Assembly: GCF_004526235.1 (NCBI RefSeq)
Contig: NZ_CP038159.1
Span: forward strand, 2,046,001 to 2,110,000
Length of the DNA: 64,000 nt
Source of the DNA: Sphingobacterium sp. CZ-2
Lineage (GTDB): Bacteria; Bacteroidota; Bacteroidia; Sphingobacteriales; Sphingobacteriaceae
Reading direction: 5' to 3'
This document shows positions 43,812 through 52,217 of this stretch, in pieces. A program made the translations under genes and the position numbers. Every line of letters begins with the position of its first letter. Within the stretch, counting starts at the first letter, position 1. Below the pieces are notes generated by a model. It ran no database searches and had not been told where the DNA came from. It saw nothing but the letters and a program-made list of their open reading frames with translations.

Positions 43812-43829
43812 TTTGGCACAGGCTGTGGG
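43812..43829 (+). promoter_or_regulatory. Candidate sigma-54 promoter of tolC-regulator unit
   Basis: TTTGGCACAGGCTGTGGG has a perfect TGGCAC (GG at 43815-43816), but the -12 region reads TGTGG instead of TTGC. The expected start is about 10 bp before the ATG at 43850. The nearer enhancer palindrome is centred 62 bp upstream of the GG. Confidence 0.4.
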
Positions 43830-43849
43830 ATGTCTTGGAAAATTAATTC

Positions 43850-45157
43850 ATGAAAAAAATATCCACAGTTTTAATAATTTTTGTTTGTTGTTTAGTTTGC
43901 ACGGTTAAAGGACAGGTGAGCGACCTGTCCTTGACCGATTGCATTGCGCTGGCGATCAAGAACAATCCTACATTAAAGCAAGGGGAACTACAGGTTTCCC
44001 GCGCGGATTTATATTATAAACAGGCAAAATATAACCGTTTGCCAAATCTGAACGGCAATATCTCCCACGATCTTACCCAAGGTAGATCCATCGATCCGAC
44101 AACCAATCAATACATAGATAAGAGCAACAGTTCAGGGAGACAATCCCTGAACCTGAGCTTGCCCATTTTCAATGGTTTTGCCATTCTCCATGATATCCGG
44201 ATGCGTTCGAATGCAAAGGATGCAGGAAAACTGGAGTTTGAGGGACAACTGAATGAGCTGAAATTGAATGTTATTGAAGCCTATATCAAAGTATTGACCG
44301 CTCAGGATATGCTGAAACAGACTGAAGGGCAATTGACCGTTACCAAGGAGCAGTTGCAGCGATCTGAAATCATGCATAGGGAAGGGAATATCAATCCTGG
44401 TGATTTTTATGACCTCAAGGGGCAATATAGTGCTGAATTGAATATCTTGGAACAGACCAAACAGTCCCTAAACAATGCACGGGTTTCCCTTGCAGCCCTA
44501 TTGAACATCGCACCGGAAGATTTGCCTGGATTAAGGGCTGTAGATACCGCTCCGAAAGCCCAAACACAATCTGCCAAAGAGCTGTTCGAAAAATCCCTGT
44601 TCAATATGCCAAATTATAAGGCGATGGATTGGCGGATCAAGGAAATGGAAGAGAGTGTGAAATTAGCAAAGGCAGATTATTTTCCATCATTATCCTTATC
44701 AGGAGGAATGAGTACCAATTATAGCTGTGAAGGGGGATCCTTTTCCAGCCAATATAAAAATAACCTTTACAAAGGTATCGGGTTGAATCTGAGTATCCCT
44801 ATTTTCAATAAGTTCCAGACCAGGACGCAGGTTCGCTTGGCAGAGGTCAATCTGGCAAGTGCAGAATTGGATCGGGAAATCCTAAAAAATGAATTGAGAT
44901 CCAAAACCGCCCAAGCGGTATTCGATCTCGCGATCACCCAGGAAAACCTGCAGAATCTTCGGGAACAAGAACTGAACTACACGGAAGCTTTTCGGATTTC
45001 TACGGTTCATTTTGAAGCGGGAAATAGTAACTCTGTACTTTTTTTGACAGCCAAGAACAAATTGGATGCGGTAAAAAGCCAATTGATCATCAAGGAATAT
45101 GAATGGTTGATGCAAAAATATATCAATGATTATTACGCAGGTTCATTGGATTTATAA
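43850..45157 (+). CDS. TolC-family outer-membrane efflux channel
   Basis: A 435-residue protein with a signal peptide (residues 1-21, ending VKGQ) and two OEP repeats. The N-terminal part (LSLTDCIALAIKNNPTLKQGELQVSRADLYYKQAKYNRLPNLN) and the middle (LAKADYFPSLSLSGGMSTNY) are the repeated entry to the helical barrel. Long helices are Gln/Asn/Lys rich. It should form the exit duct for the HlyD/MacB-type machinery encoded divergently. Sixteen bp later the regulator gene follows, so channel and regulation are linked. Confidence 0.93.
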   Translation: MKKISTVLIIFVCCLVCTVKGQVSDLSLTDCIALAIKNNPTLKQGELQVSRADLYYKQAKYNRLPNLNGNISHDLTQGRSIDPTTNQYIDKSNSSGRQSLNLSLPIFNGFAILHDIRMRSNAKDAGKLEFEGQLNELKLNVIEAYIKVLTAQDMLKQTEGQLTVTKEQLQRSEIMHREGNINPGDFYDLKGQYSAELNILEQTKQSLNNARVSLAALLNIAPEDLPGLRAVDTAPKAQTQSAKELFEKSLFNMPNYKAMDWRIKEMEESVKLAKADYFPSLSLSGGMSTNYSCEGGSFSSQYKNNLYKGIGLNLSIPIFNKFQTRTQVRLAEVNLASAELDREILKNELRSKTAQAVFDLAITQENLQNLREQELNYTEAFRISTVHFEAGNSNSVLFLTAKNKLDAVKSQLIIKEYEWLMQKYINDYYAGSLDL

Positions 45158-45172
45158 TTAACTTAGCGAGGT

Positions 45173-46525
45173 ATGAAAAAGGCAACCATTTTAGTTGTTG
45201 ATGACGATCAGGATTTATTAACCGCTACCCGAATATTATTGAGACCAAACGTAAAGGAAGTGCTGGTAGAGCATAATCCCGAACGATTGATCCATATCCT
45301 GGAGCGCAATAAAGTGGATATGGTGCTTTTGGACATGAATTTTAAGAGTGCCATCAACACCGGCAATGAAGGCCTGTTCTGGCTCGCCAAGATCAAATCC
45401 CAATTCCCACATATCCATGTTTTAATGATCACAGCTTATGGTGCGGTGGATCTGGCGGTAAAATCCCTAAAACAGGGGGCGGCAGATTTTATCGTGAAAC
45501 CTTGGCAGAATGAACAATTGCTGAATACCATAAACCATGTTTTTGAGGAGAACCAACAGGTCCAAAAAGTACATCCTGTTTTTGTCAATAAAGAATTCGA
45601 TGGTATAATCGGGAAATCCGCCATTATGGAGGATCTACGATACAAGATGGATAAGGTAGCTCCGACCGAAGCCAACATCCTGATCTTGGGAGAGAATGGT
45701 ACGGGTAAGGATTTGATCGCCTCAGCTTTACATCAACGCTCTTTAAGGAGTAAAAATGCCTATATTAAAGTGGACGTAGGCGCATTGACCGAAACGCTTT
45801 TCGAAAGTGAACTTTTTGGTTATAAGAAAGGGGCTTTTACGGATGCTCGAGAAGACAGGAAGGGTAGGTTTGAGCATGCAGATGGTGGAACCTTGTTCCT
45901 GGATGAGATCGGCAATATCGCTCTGCCACAACAGGCCAAATTATTGAGTGTACTCCAGAATAGGGCGGTGGTTCCCTTGGGAAGTAGCCATCCCATACCG
46001 GTAGATATTCGCCTGTTGAGCGCCACGAATGTGCCCTTGAAAACCTTGGCGGATGAAAGCAGGTTCCGAAAGGATTTGATCTATCGGATCAATACCTTAG
46101 AGATCCAAGTTCCCGCACTTCGCGAACGGGTAGAAGACATCCCTTTGCTTGCCCAGCATTTTCTGGCTTTCTACAATAAGAAATACCATAAACATATCGA
46201 AGGCTTGGAGCAGGATGCTGTTCAGAAATTAAAACAATACCATTTCCCGGGCAATGTTCGTGAGCTACAGTACAGTATTGAACGTGCGGTGATCATGTCG
46301 GATGGTACTAGCATACGGGCGGAGGACATCCTGTTTTCACCTATAGAACAACAGCTGGAGCAACCCAAACCCGTGGAGTTTGCATCCCATAACCTGGAAG
46401 AAATGGAAAGAAAGGCCATCAAATCGGCCATTGAAAGATATAACGGCAATATTTCAAAAGCTGCAAAAGAATTGGGTCTGACCCGAGCGGCACTCTATAG
46501 AAGATTGGAAAAATACAATATTTAA
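45173..46525 (+). CDS. NtrC-family sigma-54-dependent response regulator
   Basis: A 450-residue enhancer-binding regulator. The receiver domain has DDD near residues 10-12, the phospho-acceptor Asp54, Thr87 and Lys109. The AAA+ domain has Walker A GENGTGKD (about 173-180), GAFTDA at about 220-225 in place of GAFTGA, and Walker B GGTLFLDEIG. The C-terminal Fis-type helix-turn-helix ends the protein (ISKAAKELGLTRAALYRRLEKY). It likely binds the palindromes found at 43724-43762 and 28204-28240 and activates RNA polymerase with sigma-54. It is followed 4 bp later by its kinase. Confidence 0.94.
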   Translation: MKKATILVVDDDQDLLTATRILLRPNVKEVLVEHNPERLIHILERNKVDMVLLDMNFKSAINTGNEGLFWLAKIKSQFPHIHVLMITAYGAVDLAVKSLKQGAADFIVKPWQNEQLLNTINHVFEENQQVQKVHPVFVNKEFDGIIGKSAIMEDLRYKMDKVAPTEANILILGENGTGKDLIASALHQRSLRSKNAYIKVDVGALTETLFESELFGYKKGAFTDAREDRKGRFEHADGGTLFLDEIGNIALPQQAKLLSVLQNRAVVPLGSSHPIPVDIRLLSATNVPLKTLADESRFRKDLIYRINTLEIQVPALRERVEDIPLLAQHFLAFYNKKYHKHIEGLEQDAVQKLKQYHFPGNVRELQYSIERAVIMSDGTSIRAEDILFSPIEQQLEQPKPVEFASHNLEEMERKAIKSAIERYNGNISKAAKELGLTRAALYRRLEKYNI

Positions 46526-46529
46526 TACC

Positions 46530-47849
46530 ATGCGCCTGGCTATTTTCGATTTCCTGAAAATGCTCTTCCTCTTGGCGCTTGCCGTTGGGGTAGCCCTGCT
46601 TATTTTCAAAGGGTATTATGGTTATGCGGTCTTATCGTTCTTGATGCTCAGCATTTTTGGTTACCGCCTATTCGCTGGCCATCGCTTTTTATATACCCAG
46701 TTGCGCGAATTTTCGGAAGCCGTAAAGTATCGGGATTTCACCCGTCGTTTTGTGGTGAAACGGAAGCACAGCGTCGAAGGTAAGTTATTTGAGGCATTCA
46801 ACCAGATCAACGAGGTCTATAAGAACATCAGTATAGATCAAGCCCTGCAGCAACAATACCTGAACAAGGTGATCAATATGCTGGATACGGCGATCCTATT
46901 TTACCATGTGGAAAGTGGAAAGGTGATGTGGTTGAACGATGCCTTTAAGGAACTGTTCCAGGTTCCACACCTCGGCAATATTTCGGGCATGAAAAAAAGG
47001 CATGCGGAATTGTATGAGAAAACCATGCTCCTAAAGTTGGGTAAGCACCAGATGGAAACTGCACATTCGAGTAAGGGAAAGATCAAGCTGTTCATGCAGA
47101 GTTCCGAATTTGAAACCCAGGAAGGTTTATTCCGCGTAGTGGTTTACCAGAACATCAATGAGGCTATTGATGAAACGGAGACCAAGGCATGGCATAAACT
47201 CTTGCGTGTACTGACCCATGAGATCATGAATTCCATTGGCCCCATCAGTTCACTTGCCGACACCCTACACCATCGACTGGAAAACTGGACTTCCGAATCG
47301 GATCTCGAAGACCTGAAAGTTGGTATCTTTACCATCAAAAGAAGATCGGAAGGGCTGCTGCAATTTGCCAAGAGCTACCGGATGATCAATAAGGTGGACC
47401 AACCACAATTTGCCGATGTACAGGTCGTTCAATTGTTCGAAAACATTTACCAACTCTTGGAACCCACCCTTCTACAGAAGAACATTGACCTGGATATCGT
47501 GATCAAAAATACCCGACTGGTTATTCAGGCAGACGTGAACCTGTTGGAACAGGTCATTATTAATATCCTATTGAACGCCATTGAGGCAGTTAAAGATCAG
47601 CCTGAACCTTACATCACGCTTTCCGCTATTGAACAAAAGGATAATATTCAGATCCGGATCAAGGATAATGGGATCGGGATGTCTCCAGAGATCCAAGACC
47701 AGATCTTTACCCCATTTTTTACGACCAAAAAGACGGGTACAGGGGTTGGTCTAACCCTCAGCAAACAGATCATGCTCATGCACCATGGCAACCTCGCCGT
47801 GGATAGCAAGGGAGGCGAGGGCAGTACGTTTACCCTGCAATTTCCTTAA
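46530..47849 (+). CDS. Membrane sensor histidine kinase
   Basis: A 439-residue kinase. Two membrane segments (about 8-27 and 31-50) enclose almost no periplasmic loop, so it probably senses inside the membrane or cytoplasm. A PAS-like region (about 105-195) follows. The H-box is RVLTHEIMNSIGPI with His230. N, G1 and G2 boxes are present (LLNAIEAV, DNGIGM, GTGVGLTLS). It is the partner of the NtrC-type regulator encoded 4 bp upstream. A lack of a periplasmic sensor fits the intramembrane-sensing kinases paired with ABC exporters. Confidence 0.92.
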   Translation: MRLAIFDFLKMLFLLALAVGVALLIFKGYYGYAVLSFLMLSIFGYRLFAGHRFLYTQLREFSEAVKYRDFTRRFVVKRKHSVEGKLFEAFNQINEVYKNISIDQALQQQYLNKVINMLDTAILFYHVESGKVMWLNDAFKELFQVPHLGNISGMKKRHAELYEKTMLLKLGKHQMETAHSSKGKIKLFMQSSEFETQEGLFRVVVYQNINEAIDETETKAWHKLLRVLTHEIMNSIGPISSLADTLHHRLENWTSESDLEDLKVGIFTIKRRSEGLLQFAKSYRMINKVDQPQFADVQVVQLFENIYQLLEPTLLQKNIDLDIVIKNTRLVIQADVNLLEQVIINILLNAIEAVKDQPEPYITLSAIEQKDNIQIRIKDNGIGMSPEIQDQIFTPFFTTKKTGTGVGLTLSKQIMLMHHGNLAVDSKGGEGSTFTLQFP

Positions 47850-48049
47850 CTTTAAAAAATCGATGTTTTCTGTATGTAAATGACTAGATTTCGCTATGAA
47901 ATCAAGGTTTAAGTAGGGTAGAAGCGTGTTTTTATATGCTTACCATACTGTTTACATACATTTAGGTTACTTTCACCATGCTTTCACTCCGAATCAAATT
48001 TGTCCTGTCCGTATATAGCTATACCGATTATTACCTTAATTTTGTCCTC

Positions 48050-48517
48050 ATGCGCCACCTGTATGATTACATTTACCATTACCTGATGTCGAATAGCCGA
48101 CATGGTACGCATTCGCCTTTTGTCTATGCTTTGGCAGATCAGGTGATCTACCGAAAGGATTATGAAAGGAAAGGGGAGGTGGCTGTTCCGGCTAGCATAC
48201 CGGCCCACCAAAAGGAATTGATAAAGAATATCCTTTCTTTTTGGGGCATAGCGAAGTTAGGTGATGATTGGAACGATGCGGAAGCTGAGGCGTACTGGCT
48301 GGAGAAATTGCCAGCACAGTATGAAGTCTTGCTTGAGGTCTTAACGTCAGGGAAACCTCTTTTTGTGAAAAACCCTTATTCACGCCAAAATAGAGCGCTT
48401 TGGAGGCGATTGTTGCAGAAAAAAGAGGTTACCGTAAGTATCAACCTGTTCCATTTTGGCATATTGCTGTATAGACCCGTTCAACATAAAGAGGACTTTC
48501 TGTTGAGGCAGGTATAG
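48050..48517 (+). CDS. Shortened relative of a SAM-methyltransferase-like family
   Basis: A 155-residue protein beginning MRHLYDYIYHYLMSNSRHGTHSPFVYALADQVIY. The RHGxHSPFVY module is, as I recall, the N-terminus of a Bacteroidota methyltransferase-like family of about 240-270 residues. The C-terminus (RALWRRLLQKKEVTVSINLFHFGILLYRPVQHKEDFLLR) matches the last strands of that family. The SAM-binding core between them is absent, yet both ends are in one frame. It is therefore an in-frame internal deletion, perhaps a decayed gene. An upstream ATG at 47978 would add 24 residues; 48050 matches the family start. Confidence 0.6.
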   Translation: MRHLYDYIYHYLMSNSRHGTHSPFVYALADQVIYRKDYERKGEVAVPASIPAHQKELIKNILSFWGIAKLGDDWNDAEAEAYWLEKLPAQYEVLLEVLTSGKPLFVKNPYSRQNRALWRRLLQKKEVTVSINLFHFGILLYRPVQHKEDFLLRQV

Positions 48518-48546
48518 ATCCAAGCGATTGAATTTTCCAACCTATC

Positions 48547-49716
48547 CTAAAAGGCTTCGCTGATGCTCAGGTAAAATCCAGACTGGCGTTTCTCTCCGGG
48601 TCTTTTTTCGCCATAGGAATAATCGAAGCGGATACTGCTGCTGTGTTCCAGACTGAAGAAATAACGCAATCCGCCGCCATAGGAGGGCAGGAAGCGTGCT
48701 TTATGCTCTTCGGAGAAGGTGCTTCCGGTGCCAAGAAATCCGGTAACCCCTACGCGTGGATGGAACCTGTACCTCAACTCAGCTTGGGCGGTTAGGTAAT
48801 TCTTATCCTTATAGCGTCCCAGGTAATACCCTCGCATGGTCATATCGCCACCCAGATCCCTCATCACATAAAAAGGTACATTCTTCCCGTATGTTCCGCG
48901 ATAAAGCCCTTGGGCAGCCAAAACCAATTTATTTGCTAATGGATAATATCCCCGGATATCGATCTCTGCTTGGCTTCCCGTGAAATCATCATCCTGAAAG
49001 AATTTTGGTGCATAGGCATATTTTACCCTTCCGTAGAAGCCCTGGCTGGTATAGGTGGTGTTGTTACGGGTATCGTATAGTACAGATGCTCCTAGCGCGG
49101 CATATTGCCCGCCATCCTTACCCAACACTTCAGGGGAGGTGAAAATGCCATCGGCTTCAACATCCTGGAATTGGAAATGTTCATAATTGACATTGACGCC
49201 AGCATAGAGGTTGGAGATGATCTTCTTCTCCACATCCAGTTTTACCCGATAGAGTTTCTGTTCCAGGTAATCTTCATCGGTCTTCCAGGTATCATTTCCG
49301 ATACCATAGAAGTTGAAGGGCCAATCGCGATAACGGAGTTCCGAAAGGATATGGTATTCGTTCTCCTTTGTCCAGATATCGGAGAGCAACTTGATGTTCT
49401 TCTGTTTTTTGGTGGTCAATGTACCGATCAGAGTGATATTGGAAGTGCGGCTTTCCAGGTTTTCCTTATCCATATAGAAGTTGTAGGTACTGGCAAGTCC
49501 ATATTCAAAGCCGGTCTCCTGGGCATAGCCCACAGCAGGCAGGACCATGAAACTAGCGGATCGGCTGGAGTCTTTTTCGGAGGAGATGAATTTTTTTATG
49601 ATTTTTTGGATGATATTTTTCTGTTCTTGTGCTTGGGAACTGTTACAATTTGCGGCGAAAAGGACGCTTGCTGTAAAAAGAATGCGGAAAAATTTCGTGT
49701 GAAAATGCTTAATCAT
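48547..49716 (-). CDS. BamA/TamA-family outer-membrane beta-barrel protein
   Basis: A 389-residue protein with a signal peptide ending SSQAQ (about residues 1-30). There are no clear POTRA domains, only a short N-terminal region, then about 16 amphipathic strands. The D15/surface-antigen hallmark appears as DLGGDMTMRGYYLGRYKDKNYLTAQAELRYRF (a variant of the VRGY motif region), followed by the final strand ending SGFYLSISEAF with a terminal Phe. The start at 49716 gives a proper basic n-region; an ATG at 49743 is possible. It may be a stand-alone barrel with an unknown cargo. Confidence 0.8.
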   Translation of the reverse strand: MIKHFHTKFFRILFTASVLFAANCNSSQAQEQKNIIQKIIKKFISSEKDSSRSASFMVLPAVGYAQETGFEYGLASTYNFYMDKENLESRTSNITLIGTLTTKKQKNIKLLSDIWTKENEYHILSELRYRDWPFNFYGIGNDTWKTDEDYLEQKLYRVKLDVEKKIISNLYAGVNVNYEHFQFQDVEADGIFTSPEVLGKDGGQYAALGASVLYDTRNNTTYTSQGFYGRVKYAYAPKFFQDDDFTGSQAEIDIRGYYPLANKLVLAAQGLYRGTYGKNVPFYVMRDLGGDMTMRGYYLGRYKDKNYLTAQAELRYRFHPRVGVTGFLGTGSTFSEEHKARFLPSYGGGLRYFFSLEHSSSIRFDYSYGEKRPGEKRQSGFYLSISEAF

Positions 49717-49814
49717 GCACAAATATAGGGGATAAGTCGACATGAAAAATGAAAATTATTTACTTGCATATCAACGATATGATTTTCAATGGCAAAAAAA
49801 ACCGGCAAATATTT

Positions 49815-49843
49815 TTGATATATTCTGGCGTTAGCTATCTTTG
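49815..49843 (+). promoter_or_regulatory. -33/-7 promoter upstream of the tRNA cluster (distal)
   Basis: TTG (49815-49817), N18, TATCTTTG (49836-49843) is a full consensus match. It predicts a start near 49850 and a leader of about 150 bp to the first tRNA. The spacer 49744-50003 has no gene. Confidence 0.65.
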
Positions 49844-49914
49844 CATCATCAAAACGGGACAATAGGTCGAAAAGTTTTGGAAGTTCTTTAAGTGAAAAAA
49901 AATAAAAATAAAAC

Positions 49915-49945
49915 TTGCGAATATCAGATAAATATTAGATTTTTG
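49915..49945 (+). promoter_or_regulatory. -33/-7 promoter upstream of the tRNA cluster (proximal)
   Basis: TTG (49915-49917), N18, TAGATTTT (49936-49943) matches seven of eight positions of TAnnTTTG. It lies 59 bp before the first tRNA. Confidence 0.55.
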
Positions 49946-50003
49946 CACTCGCTATCTCCGGAAAGCCGTTCTTTAAAAAGAAAGTTTTATTAAATTAAAA
50001 TCC

Positions 50004-50076
<73 letters not shown>

Positions 50077-50100
50077 CAAAGCGACGCAAGTTGCTGGTCT

Positions 50101-50184
50101 GGAGGGGTTCCAGAGCGGTCAAATGGGACGGACTGTAAATCCGTTGCTTCGGCTTCGAAGGTTCGAATCCTTCTCCCTCCACCA
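50101..50184 (+). tRNA. tRNA-Tyr (GTA anticodon)
   Basis: A class-II tRNA with a long variable arm. The acceptor GGAGGGG pairs with TCCCTCC. The anticodon loop is CTGTAAA with anticodon GTA. The T-arm is GGTTCGAATCC. CCA is encoded (50182-50184), unlike its neighbours. It is a substrate of the queuosine pathway that includes queH. Confidence 0.95.
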
Positions 50185-50238
50185 TGAAAATGGAGTTCTC
50201 CACTTACCTCTCGGGGTTTCTACAGTGGGAAACGACAA

Positions 50239-50311
50239 GCGGAAGTAGCTCAGTTGGTAGAGCGATAGCCTTCCAAGCTATAGGTCGCGAGTTCGAACCT
50301 CGTCTTCCGCT
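50239..50311 (+). tRNA. tRNA-Gly (TCC anticodon)
   Basis: A 73-nt cloverleaf. The acceptor GCGGAAG pairs with CTTCCGC. The anticodon loop is CTTCCAA with anticodon TCC. The T-arm is AGTTCGAACCT. CCA is not encoded. Confidence 0.95.
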
Positions 50312-50375
50312 CAATTTATAAAAACAAATCTAAGTCTCTCTTCTTTTCAATGAACAAATTAAAAGGGTAGAGACT

Positions 50376-50383
50376 TATCTTTG
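50376..50383 (+). promoter_or_regulatory. -7 box upstream of tRNA-Thr(GGT)
   Basis: TATCTTTG is a full TAnnTTTG match, 34 bp before the tRNA-Thr gene. No TTG stands at the -33 position. It may add transcription to the tRNA-Thr/tuf part of the cluster. Confidence 0.4.
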
Positions 50384-50417
50384 TAAATGGGTTTTTAACC
50401 TGTTAAAAAGGTTTTAA

Positions 50418-50483
<66 letters not shown>

Positions 50484-50489
<6 letters not shown>

Positions 50490-50515
50490 CGAATACATAA
50501 GTTTTATTAACTTTG
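50484..50515 (+). promoter_or_regulatory. -33/-7 promoter of tuf
   Basis: TTG (50484-50486, inside the tRNA-Thr acceptor arm), N21, TAACTTTG (50508-50515), a full -7 match. The expected start is near 50522, leaving about 40 bp of leader. Confidence 0.5.
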
Positions 50516-50561
50516 TAAGATAATTAAAGGAAATATTTTATAATTACTAATTCGCATAAAC

Positions 50562-51749
50562 ATGGCAAAAGAGAAATTTGACCGTAGTAAACCGCACTTA
50601 AACATTGGTACTATCGGTCACGTTGACCACGGTAAAACAACTACAACAGCTGCTATCACTAAAGTATTAGCTGATAAAGGTTTTTCAGAAGCTCGTTCAT
50701 TTGATTCAATTGACTCTGCTCCTGAAGAAAAAGAGCGTGGTATTACAATTAACACGGCACACGTAGAATACCAAACAGCTAACCGTCACTATGCACACGT
50801 AGATTGTCCTGGACACGCGGATTACGTGAAGAACATGGTAACTGGTGCTGCACAGATGGATGGTGCTATCATCGTAGTTGCTGCTACAGATGGTCCTATG
50901 CCTCAAACTCGCGAGCACATCCTATTGGCTCGTCAGGTAGGTGTTCCTGCGTTAGTAGTATTCTTGAACAAAGTTGACTTAGTTGATGACGCTGAGTTAT
51001 TAGACTTAGTTGAAATGGAAGTTCGTGAATTATTATCATTCTACGAATTCCCAGGTGACGATGTTCCTGTAATCAAAGGTTCTGCATTAGGTGCTTTGAA
51101 CGGTGAAGAGCAATGGGTTGATTCAATCATGGAATTGATGGACGCTGTAGATAACTACATTCCAATCCCTCCACGTTTGACTGAACTTCCTTTCTTGATG
51201 CCTATCGAAGACGTATTCTCGATCACTGGTCGTGGTACTGTTGCAACTGGTCGTATCGAAAGAGGTGTAATCAACTCTGGAGATCCAGTAGAAATCTTAG
51301 GTATGGGTGCTGAGAACTTGAAATCTACCGTAACAGGTGTTGAGATGTTCCGTAAGATCTTAGATTACGGTGAAGCAGGTGATAACGTAGGTTTATTGTT
51401 ACGTGGTATTGAGAAAACTGATATCCGTCGTGGTATGGTTATCTGTAAACCAGGTTCAGTAACTCCTCACACAGACTTCAAAGCTGAGGTTTACGTATTA
51501 TCAAAAGCTGAAGGTGGTCGTCATACTCCATTCTTCAACAAATACCGTCCTCAATTCTACTTCCGTACGACAGACGTTACTGGAGAGATCACTTTAGAAG
51601 AAGGTACAGAGATGGTTATGCCAGGTGATAACGTTACGATCACTGTGAAGTTGATCAACGCTATCGCGATGGAAAAAGGTCTACGTTTCGCTATCCGTGA
51701 GGGTGGTCGTACAGTAGGTGCTGGTCAGGTAACTGAAATCTTAGCATAA
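50562..51749 (+). CDS. tuf: Elongation factor Tu
   Basis: A 395-residue GTPase delivering aminoacyl-tRNA to the ribosome. The motifs GHVDHGKTT (about 18-26), [11 protein letters not shown] and NKVDLVDD are intact, as is the effector loop [12 protein letters not shown]. The length is normal. It follows four tRNA genes and ends at a strong terminator; the codon choice is that of a highly expressed gene. Confidence 0.98.
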   Translation: MAKEKFDRSKPHLNIGTIGHVDHGKTTTTAAITKVLADKGFSEARSFDSIDSAPEEKERGITINTAHVEYQTANRHYAHVDCPGHADYVKNMVTGAAQMDGAIIVVAATDGPMPQTREHILLARQVGVPALVVFLNKVDLVDDAELLDLVEMEVRELLSFYEFPGDDVPVIKGSALGALNGEEQWVDSIMELMDAVDNYIPIPPRLTELPFLMPIEDVFSITGRGTVATGRIERGVINSGDPVEILGMGAENLKSTVTGVEMFRKILDYGEAGDNVGLLLRGIEKTDIRRGMVICKPGSVTPHTDFKAEVYVLSKAEGGRHTPFFNKYRPQFYFRTTDVTGEITLEEGTEMVMPGDNVTITVKLINAIAMEKGLRFAIREGGRTVGAGQVTEILA

Positions 51750-51766
51750 TCTATCGATTACAACAT

Positions 51767-51808
51767 AAAAAATAAGCTAATTGGCTCAGGCTGATTAGCT
51801 TATTTTTT
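51767..51808 (+). terminator. Terminator after tuf
   Basis: AAAATAAGCTAAT pairs with ATTAGCTTATTTT around a loop TGGCTCAGGCTG, followed by a T-run (51803-51808). This is a strong intrinsic terminator, AT-rich on both sides and so possibly bidirectional. Confidence 0.85.
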
Positions 51809-51854
51809 CTAACAAAGGAGCTTGCGAAAAACTCCATTAAAATTGAAATAATAT

Positions 51855-51885
51855 TTGTTGTAATGCGGTTTAAACGCTATATTTG
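51855..51885 (+). promoter_or_regulatory. -33/-7 promoter of tRNA-Trp-secE-nusG
   Basis: TTG (51855-51857, or 51858-51860), N20 or N17, TATATTTG (51878-51885), a full -7 match. It lies 18 bp before the tRNA-Trp gene. Confidence 0.65.
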
Positions 51886-51903
51886 CAACATCATAAAAAA
51901 TAC

Positions 51904-51974
51904 ACGGGCATAGTTCAATGGTAGAATAGAGGTCTCCAAAACCTTCGATCAGGGTTCGAATCCTTGTGCCCGTG
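51904..51974 (+). tRNA. tRNA-Trp (CCA anticodon)
   Basis: A 71-nt cloverleaf. The acceptor ACGGGCA pairs with TGCCCGT. The anticodon loop is CTCCAAA with anticodon CCA. The T-arm is GGTTCGAATCC. CCA is not encoded. It is conserved upstream of secE in this phylum. Confidence 0.95.
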
Positions 51975-51999
51975 CTTAATAAACTTAGAAAACAATTAA

Positions 52000-52194
52000 A
52001 TGGCAAAAGTACTTGATTTTTTTAAGGACTCTTATACAGAGATCACCGAGAAAGTGACTTGGCCGACTTGGTCACAATTGCAGAGTCATGCTATTATTGT
52101 ACTTGTTGCTTCCATTATCATCGCATTGTTGATTTTCGTAATGGATAAAGCATCGAGCAACATTATGGAGTTGTTGTACAATACAGCTTCTTAA
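52000..52194 (+). CDS. secE: Preprotein translocase subunit SecE
   Basis: A 64-residue single-span SecE. The amphipathic DSYTEITEKVTWPTWSQLQ precedes the membrane segment (about 28-50). It stabilises SecY in the Sec channel. It lies 25 bp after tRNA-Trp and 23 bp before nusG. Confidence 0.94.
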   Translation: MAKVLDFFKDSYTEITEKVTWPTWSQLQSHAIIVLVASIIIALLIFVMDKASSNIMELLYNTAS

Positions 52195-52217
52195 TTTTTC
52201 TAATTCGAAAGAAGACT

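Noticed and set aside
45829..45848. GAFTDA as a sign of an inactive regulator
   Set aside because: All ATPase, receiver and DNA-binding motifs are intact and matching promoters exist, so a functional variant is more likely.
47978..48517. The shortened methyltransferase-like gene as a sequencing frameshift
   Set aside because: Both end modules are in the same frame and the missing part is not present in any other frame, so it is a true internal deletion.
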